In this document: positions 1-5,512 of the stretch, piece after piece
Layout: each line of letters begins with the position of its first letter
Numbering within the stretch: the stretch's first letter is position 1
NCBI GenBank assembly: GCA_047614125.1
Contig: JBLHHI010000124.1
Location: 1-9,394 of the forward strand
DNA: 9,394 nucleotides
From: JBLHHI01 sp047614125
Lineage (GTDB): Bacteria > Bacteroidota > Bacteroidia > NS11-12g > UBA9320
Reading direction: 5' to 3'
Notes under the pieces: generated by a model
Seen by the model: the letters and a program-made list of their open reading frames with translations, nothing else
Told to the model about the DNA's origin: nothing
Database searches by the model: none
Position numbers and translations under genes: made by a program

Positions 1-1154
1 TATCCGGGGGAGTGGATTCTTCGGTAGCGGCTGCCTTATTGCTCGAACAAGGGCATGAGGTTATTGGCATTTTCATGAAGAATTGGCACGACACAGATGT
101 AACCATTTCGGATGATTGTCCGTGGGAGGAAGACAGCAAGGACGCGCTCTTAGTTGCTGAAAAACTGGGTATTTCATTTCAAACCATCGATTTAAGCGCC
201 GAATATAAAAACCGCATTGTTGATTATATGTTTGATGAATATGGACGTGGAAGAACCCCAAATCCTGATGTGTTGTGCAACCGGGAAATCAAGTTTGACG
301 TGTTTTTGGAAACGGCACTAAAGCTTGGGGCCGACTTTGTAGCCACCGGGCATTATTGCCGAAAGCGCAAAATGGTTGATGACCCAGGAGCAATTGAATA
401 TCAGTTGGTTGCCGGAGCAGATTTGAACAAGGATCAAAGCTATTTCTTATGCCAAATTAATCAATATCAACTTTCCAAGGCGCTTTTTCCGATTGGTCAT
501 TTAACAAAACCAGAAGTTCGAGAATTGGCAACAAAGTATGATTTAATTACCGCGGGGAAAAGAGATTCTCAAGGCCTTTGCTTTATCGGGAAGGTTCGAT
601 TGCCCGATTTTTTACAACAACAATTGAAGCCTAAGGAGGGTAAGATTATTGAAATTTTGGATGATAGCCCAATGTACGATTTCAGTACAACTGAGCAATT
701 GGAGAAATTGGCTGCGCCAATTACGTATATGCCAACCGACGGAACCGAAGTAGGGAAACATCAAGGAGCGCAGTTTTATACCATTGGGCAGCGCAAGGGC
801 TTGCGCGTTGGTGGTAAGCCAGAACCCTTGTTTGTGTTGGCTACAAATGTTAACGACAATTTGATTTACGTTGGCATGGGCGATGACCATCCGGGTTTAA
901 AAAGAACCGCCTTATTTGTATCTGCAAAGGAGGTGCATTGGGTAAACCCGTTGCGAACATTGCAGACTGGAGAGCAGGCTCAATACCAGTGTAGGATACG
1001 ATACCGTCAACCCTTACAAAAAGCCACTTTAATTTGCACCGACAAAGGTGTATTCGTTCAATTTTATGAGGCACAAAAAGCCATTGCAGCCGGGCAATTC
1101 GTTGCTTGGTACGATCAAGATGTTTTGGTTGGAAGCGGCGTGATTAACGCTTAA
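1..1154 (+). CDS. mnmA: tRNA-specific 2-thiouridylase MnmA (5' end outside window)
   Basis: MnmA activates U34 of tRNA-Lys, -Glu and -Gln by adenylation and replaces O2 with sulfur (s2U34); it acts in the cytosol. The gene enters from the left edge. Codons from position 3 read SGGVDSS, the PP-loop ATP-binding motif, so the GTG at 12 is an internal Val and not the start. Only about ten N-terminal residues should be missing. Counting that Val as residue 1, the nucleophile lies in NPDVLCNREIKF (Cys89) and the second catalytic Cys in DSQGLCFIG (Cys190). NKDQSYFL (about 139-146) and FYTIGQRKGLRVGG are further family signatures, and the C-terminal beta-barrel domain is complete. The coding sequence ends at TAA 1152-1154 with no clear intrinsic terminator. 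Family assignment is firm from the motifs; the exact start cannot be seen. Confidence 0.96.
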   Translation, partial: SGGVDSSVAAALLLEQGHEVIGIFMKNWHDTDVTISDDCPWEEDSKDALLVAEKLGISFQTIDLSAEYKNRIVDYMFDEYGRGRTPNPDVLCNREIKFDVFLETALKLGADFVATGHYCRKRKMVDDPGAIEYQLVAGADLNKDQSYFLCQINQYQLSKALFPIGHLTKPEVRELATKYDLITAGKRDSQGLCFIGKVRLPDFLQQQLKPKEGKIIEILDDSPMYDFSTTEQLEKLAAPITYMPTDGTEVGKHQGAQFYTIGQRKGLRVGGKPEPLFVLATNVNDNLIYVGMGDDHPGLKRTALFVSAKEVHWVNPLRTLQTGEQAQYQCRIRYRQPLQKATLICTDKGVFVQFYEAQKAIAAGQFVAWYDQDVLVGSGVINA

Positions 1155-1399
1155 AGAAGAAATAAAAGGGCGTCGACTTTGAAAAATCCCATGTTATAAA
1201 GGATTTGGCCTTCGACACATCGCAACCTTCCCCCGTTCGAACATCGTCCTCTTTTCACATGCGTGAATGGGGCCTGGTTTTGAATAGCCGGTCAAGCCGT
1301 TAATGTAAAAGTGTTGAATTTTTCAATTAATCTCAACGCCCTATTTCAAATATAACATAATAATCAACCCCATTTATAAACCGAATGGGATAATTTTAC
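1155..1399. other. Intergenic gap, no gene recognised
   Basis: These 245 nt lie between mnmA and the glycosyltransferase gene. I see no open reading frame with coding character, no tRNA fold and no strong terminator. The only local structures are a short dyad TTCAC-ATGC-GTGAA (about 1254-1267) and the 8-bp palindrome GTTCGAAC (about 1235). The last 100 nt are AT-rich, as expected of a promoter region. TAATTTTA at 1391-1398 resembles the Bacteroidota -7 box (TAnnTTTG) but lacks the final G and has no TTG at the right distance upstream. Confidence 0.5.
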
Positions 1400-2401
1400 A
1401 TGATTTTTTACGGCATGCGCAACGAGCAGACTATAAGCATCTTACTTCCCTTTAAGAATGAGACTCGATACCTAGAAGAATGTCTTACTTCCATTGTAAA
1501 TCAAAGTTTTTTGCGCTGGGAGCTCATTGCTATTGATGACGAATCGACTGACGATAGCTTCGAAATTGCAACGCGGTTTGCCAACCTCGACCAACGAATT
1601 AAAGTGTATAAGAACCTCGGGAGTGGAGTGATTGACGCGTTAAAAATGGCCCATCATAAATCAACCGGAGCTTGGCTGAGTAGAATGGATGCGGATGATA
1701 TAAAAACCCCCAATAATTTAGAACAATTGATGGCCATTAAGGGCAAAGGAGTTTTGGGGATTGGTTTGGTGAAATACTTCCGGGAGGATGGTTTGTCTGA
1801 AGGGTATGCGCGTTATGAAGTATGGATAAACGAAGTTACCAAGGCAGAACGAACGTGGGCAGAAGTGTATAAAGAATGTGTTGTTCCATCGCCGTGTTGG
1901 GTTGCACATTATGCTGATTTTGAGCGAGTTGGGGGCTTTGACTCCATATATTATCCAGAAGACTATGATCTTTGTTTTCGGTTTTATAAAGGCGAGTTGA
2001 AAGTTCGTTCTACGGCCGACGTAATTCATTTGTGGCGAGATCATGCCATTCGTACAACTCGGGTTTCGGAACACTATCTTGATAATCGGTTTACGGCGTT
2101 AAAGGTGAAATACTTCGCTGAAATTGATTTTAACTCTGCATCAGAACTGGTATTATGGGGCGCTGGAGGAAGAGCTAAAACCATTGCAAAGTATTTAAAT
2201 GAGCACAAGCTTCCTTTTCGTTGGATTACCAATAATTCCAAAAAAATGGGTCGAGATATTTATGGAGTCATTTTAGAATCGAGTGATGACTTTTGTTTCA
2301 TCAACAAACAATGTATTGTGGGCGTTGGAGATTTACTTGGACAAGAGGAGATCAGAAATCAGCTCGGCGAAAATACCGGCCAGGTGTTTTGGTTTTGTTA
2401 A
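1400..2401 (+). CDS. Family 2 glycosyltransferase with C-terminal nucleotide-binding-like module
   Basis: A 333-aa soluble GT-A fold glycosyltransferase, likely moving a sugar from a nucleotide-sugar donor onto a surface glycan or lipid-linked acceptor; the substrate cannot be told. Residues 11-55 carry the GT2 opening (ISILLPFKNE, then LIAIDDESTDDS). The metal-binding DxD-type motif is in SRMDADD (94-100), and GGFDSIYYPEDYDLCFR (178-194) holds the acceptor-side ED. There are no transmembrane segments. From about residue 248 a second module begins with ELVLWGAGGRAKTIAKYL, a Gly-rich Rossmann-like loop followed by FRWITNNSKKMG, which is outside the core GT2 domain. Two starts are possible: ATG 1400 or ATG 1415 (MRNEQTISILL). 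The second gives a more typical N-terminus and fits better if the -7-like box at 1391 is real. Its stop overlaps that of the convergent metallophosphoesterase gene. Family certain, specificity unknown. Confidence 0.88.
   Translation: MIFYGMRNEQTISILLPFKNETRYLEECLTSIVNQSFLRWELIAIDDESTDDSFEIATRFANLDQRIKVYKNLGSGVIDALKMAHHKSTGAWLSRMDADDIKTPNNLEQLMAIKGKGVLGIGLVKYFREDGLSEGYARYEVWINEVTKAERTWAEVYKECVVPSPCWVAHYADFERVGGFDSIYYPEDYDLCFRFYKGELKVRSTADVIHLWRDHAIRTTRVSEHYLDNRFTALKVKYFAEIDFNSASELVLWGAGGRAKTIAKYLNEHKLPFRWITNNSKKMGRDIYGVILESSDDFCFINKQCIVGVGDLLGQEEIRNQLGENTGQVFWFC
2398..2401. other. Overlapping convergent stop codons (TTAA)
   Basis: The palindrome TTAA supplies TAA to the glycosyltransferase (2399-2401, plus strand) and TAA to the metallophosphoesterase (2398-2400, minus strand). 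There is therefore no space for a terminator between the two convergent genes, and each transcript must run antisense into its neighbour before ending. Confidence 0.95.
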
Positions 2402-3645
2402 GCCGTTTCCAACTCAAAAACTGTGATTTCTGGCCATATACCTAAACGACCGGGAAAGCCCAAATATCCAAAACCTCGGTTCACATAGAGTTGTTGTTCG
2501 CCTTCTGTATACAGCCCCGCCCATTCATTGTAAAAGTACTTAATTGGACTCCACTTAAATCCGGCGGTTTCCAGGCCAAACTGCATTCCGTGTGTGTGGC
2601 CACTAAAGGTTACATCAATTTCAGGATAGTCTTTAAGTACCTCCCCTTTCCAATGGCTTGGATCGTGTGAAAGCAAGAGTTTAACCGGCACATCCTCCAT
2701 ATTATGAAGCGCCTTTTTCATGTTGCCGTATTTCTTAAAGTGCATTTTGTTGCCCCAGTTTTCGATGCCTACAATACCAAGCTTTTCACCATTTTTAGTA
2801 ATGACACGGTGCTCATTATTTAGCAGATCCCAACCCAGCTTACCGTGCACCTGCGTGAGTTTTTCGATGTTGTTTGCCAAGTCGCGTTCGGAGTTAAACC
2901 CAGCAACGTATTCGCCATAATCGTGATTACCTAAAACAGAAAACACACCCAACGGAGCGGATATTTTGCCAAAAACATCCAAGTAGTCATCCATCTCTTC
3001 GGCTACATTATTAACCAAGTCGCCCGTAAAAAAAACCAAATCCGCTTCTTCTTTTAAAATCATATTAACTCCCCGCTCCACTTCCTTCTTGCTCCAAAAG
3101 CTTCCGCTGTGAATATCACTTATTTGCAAGAGTTTTAGTCCCGCAAAGGAGGCCGGTAAGTTGTTGATTTTTAATTTTTTACGAATTACTCGATAGCGGT
3201 GCGAGCCTTTAGAAACACCGTAGGTCATTGCCCCTAGAAATGAAGTTGCAACTAAGGCCCCGGTTTTAACAATGAAACTATGCCGAGAAATTCCATTCTC
3301 TGAAGCAGTTTGATTTTTAGAAAAATATCCACCAATCCAACGAACCAAGCGTGTAAAATCATCGATGCCTAAAAACACGGCCCAGAACAACTTAGCAACA
3401 AAAAGAACAAAAACCATCGACATGATGAGTCTTGGTGCCATGGATGTTGCGCCAAACGACATTTGAGAAATGGCGTATAAAAAGCTTATAAGACTTGTGG
3501 CAGTTAGCAGCCAATAGCCAACTTTAAAAATACTTTGAGTTTTGAGCGCCCAGTTCCCAATTAAATTTTTATATCCCTGAAATACATAGTAATCCAAGGC
3601 GAGCATAATGGCCAATACAATTAAGGGAAATAAAGATCTCTGCAT
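2398..3645 (-). CDS. Membrane-anchored calcineurin-like metallophosphoesterase (YkuE/YaeI type)
   Basis: A 415-aa protein that hydrolyses a phosphoester, probably at the outer face of the inner membrane; the substrate is not deducible. The N-terminal third is hydrophobic, with likely membrane segments at about 5-23, 43-60 and 72-92, then a fourth at about 123-144 (FIVKTGALVATSFLGAMTYG) preceded by SRHS. The catalytic domain starts near 168 and keeps all metal-ligand motifs in order: QISDIHSGS (D177, H179), FFTGDLV (D209), LGNHDYGEY (N240, H241), LLSHDPSH (H327) and FSGHTHGMQ (H350, H352). Related family members such as YkuE and YaeI act on lipid-linked or cell-wall phosphoesters, which suggests but does not prove such a role here. 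ATG 3645 starts directly with the first membrane helix. The gene reads away from marR and converges on the glycosyltransferase gene. Confidence 0.9.
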   Translation of the reverse strand: MQRSLFPLIVLAIMLALDYYVFQGYKNLIGNWALKTQSIFKVGYWLLTATSLISFLYAISQMSFGATSMAPRLIMSMVFVLFVAKLFWAVFLGIDDFTRLVRWIGGYFSKNQTASENGISRHSFIVKTGALVATSFLGAMTYGVSKGSHRYRVIRKKLKINNLPASFAGLKLLQISDIHSGSFWSKKEVERGVNMILKEEADLVFFTGDLVNNVAEEMDDYLDVFGKISAPLGVFSVLGNHDYGEYVAGFNSERDLANNIEKLTQVHGKLGWDLLNNEHRVITKNGEKLGIVGIENWGNKMHFKKYGNMKKALHNMEDVPVKLLLSHDPSHWKGEVLKDYPEIDVTFSGHTHGMQFGLETAGFKWSPIKYFYNEWAGLYTEGEQQLYVNRGFGYLGFPGRLGIWPEITVFELETA

Positions 3646-3766
3646 TTATAGGGTAAATAGGTAGTACGAAATAGGCTTTAAATTGTTCATTACACTTAAA
3701 TTTATTAACCAATTAACAACGAAAAACGCAAAGGTTGGTTTAAAGTTTTGCAGCAGCTTGCTTTAA

Positions 3767-4027
3767 ACCTGATTTCGATTAATATTTTGAATTCAGAACG
3801 CTTGTGAACAGTGAGTTTCGAGTGAAAATTGCGAAGACTGGGCGGGTCCTTTCGAGTAATTTTTACGATGAAAATCGCTTTTCACAAGTGTAAAGCGGAC
3901 TTTTGTATATAAAACCCAATTAGCTTCGTTGAAATCAGTCGGTTTATAAATATAAACCTTCCTGTTTTCGCCTCACTACTTGGCCTCTATCCAAATCTGA
4001 ATTTTAAAAGATTAATCGAACTCAGGT
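3767..4027 (+). mobile_element. MITE-like element, long copy (261 bp)
   Basis: A non-coding element bounded by ACCTGA and TCAGGT. Its 17-bp terminal inverted repeats (3767-3783 and 4011-4027) match at 16 of 17 positions (ACCTGATTTCGATTAAT against ACCTGAGTTCGATTAAT). It is flanked by a perfect 5-bp direct repeat TTTAA at 3762-3766 and 4028-4032, as expected of a target-site duplication. Positions 3767-3909 align without gaps to the reverse complement of 5353-5495, with about 12 mismatches in 143 by eye. About 84 bp near 3911-3995 are absent from the other copy. An internal hairpin (3876-3897: CGCTTTTCAC, AA, GTGTAAAGCG) has one T-T mismatch. There is no coding capacity, so movement would need a transposase supplied elsewhere. 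It sits between the divergent metallophosphoesterase and marR genes. Boundaries are well supported; the parent transposon family is unknown. Confidence 0.85.
3941..3958. repeat. Perfect palindrome inside the long MITE copy
   Basis: GGTTTATA, a 2-nt AA spacer, then TATAAACC: an 8-bp perfect inverted repeat. It lies within the roughly 84-bp stretch that only the long copy (3767-4027) carries. The short copy has a related TTTATAC at the junction point, so the palindrome may mark where the two versions diverged by deletion or insertion. Confidence 0.6.
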
Positions 4028-4058
4028 TTTAATTTGGATATACTTTAAAGAACACAGA

Positions 4059-4096
4059 TTTGTCTACTAACAAACATTTTTTATTAGTGTGACAAA
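4059..4096. repeat. Imperfect dyad upstream of marR
   Basis: TTTGTC-t-ACTAA is matched by TTAGT-gt-GACAAA across a 13-nt AT-rich loop, giving 11 pairable positions with a small internal bulge. It lies about 35 bp upstream of the 14-bp palindrome at the marR promoter and about 30 bp downstream of the MITE end. It could be a hairpin or a second protein-binding site. It is visible in sequence only and function is unknown. Confidence 0.4.
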
Positions 4097-4131
4097 CAAA
4101 AAAGGGGATAACTGGGTTAAGAGACGCAAAC

Positions 4132-4145
4132 TGTATGTACATACA
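4132..4145. promoter_or_regulatory. Candidate MarR operator (14-bp perfect palindrome)
   Basis: TGTATGTACATACA is perfectly self-complementary and ends 2 bp before the -7 box of marR. MarR dimers bind palindromes of about this size and commonly repress their own operon by blocking the core promoter, so this is the natural autoregulatory site. The half-site motif GTAC recurs at 4147-4150 (ACACGTAC), which may extend the bound region. Confidence 0.65.
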
Positions 4146-4147
4146 CG

Positions 4148-4155
4148 TACTTTTG
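4148..4155 (+). promoter_or_regulatory. Bacteroidota -7 promoter box of marR-yceI
   Basis: TACTTTTG matches the TAnnTTTG consensus of the Bacteroidota primary sigma factor. It ends only 4 nt before the marR ATG at 4160, so transcription would begin at or within a few bases of the start codon, giving a leaderless or nearly leaderless mRNA. No TTG is present at the usual -33 distance, which suggests a weak or activator-dependent promoter. Confidence 0.6.
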
Positions 4156-4159
4156 TAAT

Positions 4160-4645
4160 ATGGGAATTGAACACGACATAAAACAGAAAGCGTTTCAAAC
4201 AGAATACCAAAAGGTTTTTATCAATGTAGCCTATACCAACAGCTACCTGACCACTATGATGAACACTTTTTTAAAGAAGTACGACGTGTCCATGCAGCAA
4301 TACAACGTTCTTCGAATTGCACGAGGACAACATCCAAACCCAACTACCGTGAGCATGATTACCGATCGGATGATTGATAAGATGTCGAACGCTTCAAGAT
4401 TGGTCGACAAATTGCAATTGAAAGAATTGTTGGAAAGGAAACAATGCAGCTCCGACAAGCGTCAGGTTGATGTACACATTACGACAAGAGGATTAGAACT
4501 TTTAAATGAAATAGATCAATTCATGTCGGAATTTGAAGCTCAACTTTCTCATGTGAGCTTAGAACGAGCAGCACTTTTGAACGACATTTTAGACGAAATT
4601 AGAAACAACATTAATACAAAAACAGAATGGAAAAAAGAAACATGA
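4160..4645 (+). CDS. MarR-family winged-helix transcriptional regulator
   Basis: A 161-aa DNA-binding dimer, likely a repressor of its own operon. The N-terminal helices (about 8-40) and C-terminal helices (about 115-150) form the dimer interface. The winged helix spans about 44-112: SMQQYNVLRIARG, recognition-helix region ITDRMIDKMSNASRLVDKL (67-85), and wing CSSDKRQVDVHITTRG (96-111), with the conserved D99 and R101 of the DxR wing motif. Cys96 is the only cysteine and sits at the wing base, where thiol oxidation could affect DNA binding; that is inference. The ATG at 4160 lies just after a -7 box and a 14-bp palindrome, so autoregulation and near-leaderless expression are likely. It overlaps yceI by 19 bp, implying cotranscription. 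Effector unknown. Confidence 0.9.
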   Translation: MGIEHDIKQKAFQTEYQKVFINVAYTNSYLTTMMNTFLKKYDVSMQQYNVLRIARGQHPNPTTVSMITDRMIDKMSNASRLVDKLQLKELLERKQCSSDKRQVDVHITTRGLELLNEIDQFMSEFEAQLSHVSLERAALLNDILDEIRNNINTKTEWKKET

Positions 4646-5214
4646 TTTTAGGATTGCTAGCCGTAGTAAGTGCTGGTTTATTAAGTTTTACCGTTGCAAC
4701 CACTGCAGATACCTATACTGCAAATGCCAAAGAATCAAAATTGGTTTGGAAAGGATTTAAGGTTGGCGGACAACACGAAGGAACCCTTGCTCTAAAAAGC
4801 GGCAGCTTTACGGTAGACAATGGTTTAATTACCGCGGGAAGCTTTGAAATTGACATGACAACACTGAAAGTTACGGATTCTGAAAGCAAAAAATTATACA
4901 ACCATTTGGTTAGCAAGGACTTTTTTGACACCGAAAGTCATAAAGCAGCTAAGCTGGAGATTACGGGAAGCACTAAAAACGAAGCAGGTGATCTGGATGT
5001 AACCGGAAACCTAACTATAAAGGGTGTTACGAATCCAATCAGTTTTGAAGCGAAAAACTCTGCTAAAACAACAAACGTGGTCATTTACACAGCAAAAATT
5101 GAAGTAGATCGTACCAAATATGGGATTACCTATAAGTCGAGCGCGGTAGGTGATGCGTTTATCAATGACGAGTTTGCACTAGTAGTTTCAATTACCGGCT
5201 TAAAAAATAAATAA
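4627..5214 (+). CDS. YceI-family periplasmic lipocalin-like protein
   Basis: A 195-aa exported protein of the YceI fold, a beta-barrel that in characterised members binds polyisoprenoid or other amphiphilic ligands. Residues 1-27 form a signal peptide: basic MEKRN, hydrophobic MILGLLAVVSAGLLSF, then VATTADTY with likely cleavage after TTA. Family motifs follow: SKLVWKGFKVGGQHEGTLALKSGSF (37-61), LVSKDFFDTESHKAAKLEI (94-112), GNLTIKGVTNPISF (127-140) and TKYGITYKSSAVGDAFINDEFAL (163-184). ATG 4627 is preferred because it gives the positively charged n-region. An alternative ATG at 4642 forms an ATGA overlap with the marR stop but would remove those charges. It is the second gene of the marR operon, so its level is probably set by MarR, and it ends at a strong terminator (5246-5279). 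The ligand is unknown. Confidence 0.93.
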   Translation: MEKRNMILGLLAVVSAGLLSFTVATTADTYTANAKESKLVWKGFKVGGQHEGTLALKSGSFTVDNGLITAGSFEIDMTTLKVTDSESKKLYNHLVSKDFFDTESHKAAKLEITGSTKNEAGDLDVTGNLTIKGVTNPISFEAKNSAKTTNVVIYTAKIEVDRTKYGITYKSSAVGDAFINDEFALVVSITGLKNK

Positions 5215-5245
5215 AACCTTTTTACATCTATACAATTTGATGAAG

Positions 5246-5279
5246 AGGCTTTCCTTGTTTGTGAGGAGGGCCTTTTTTT
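5246..5279 (+). terminator. Intrinsic terminator of marR-yceI
   Basis: AGGCTTTCCT (5246-5255) pairs fully with AGGAGGGCCT (5264-5273), including two G-U pairs, across an 8-nt loop TGTTTGTG. A run of seven T follows immediately (5273-5279). It begins 31 nt past the yceI stop. Confidence 0.9.
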
Positions 5280-5318
5280 GCTCCAAACCTTTAGGCTAGC
5301 TTTTATAATTTGATAATA

Positions 5319-5495
5319 ACCTGAGTTCGATTAATCTTTTAAGATTCAGGTTTATACAAAAGCTCGCATTTCACTTGTGAAAAGCGATTTTCATCGTAAA
5401 AATTACTCGAAAGGGCCCGCCCTGTCTTCGCAATTTTTACTCGAAATTCACTGTCCTCAAGCGTTCTGAATTCAAAATATGAATAGAAATCAGGT
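5319..5495 (-). mobile_element. MITE-like element, short copy (177 bp), inverted
   Basis: The second copy of the element at 3767-4027, in opposite orientation. The ends are ACCTGAG (5319-) and TCAGGT (-5495). The 17-bp terminal repeats (5319-5335 and 5479-5495) match at 14 of 17 positions. A perfect 5-bp duplication TAATA flanks it at 5314-5318 and 5496-5500. The end at 5319-5335 is identical to the reverse complement of the long copy's 4011-4027. It lacks about 84 bp relative to the long copy. An internal hairpin lies at 5365-5386 (CGCATTTCAC, TT, GTGAAAAGCG), again with one mismatch but at a different step of the stem; a smaller AGGG-cccg-CCCT hairpin lies at 5412-5423. No coding capacity. 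It sits between the yceI terminator and the 3' end of the convergent aminopeptidase gene, whose stop is 17 bp from the element end. Confidence 0.85.
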
Positions 5496-5512
5496 TAATA
5501 AAGTGTACGCTA

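Noticed and set aside
1228..1245. GTTCGAAC resembling a tRNA T-arm
   Set aside because: It is a simple palindrome with no acceptor, D or anticodon stems around it.
3762..5500. Composite transposon carrying marR-yceI between two inverted end copies
   Set aside because: Each element has its own perfect 5-bp duplication (TTTAA, TAATA). A composite unit would have one duplication at its outer ends; the outer flanks TTTAA and TAATA do not match each other.
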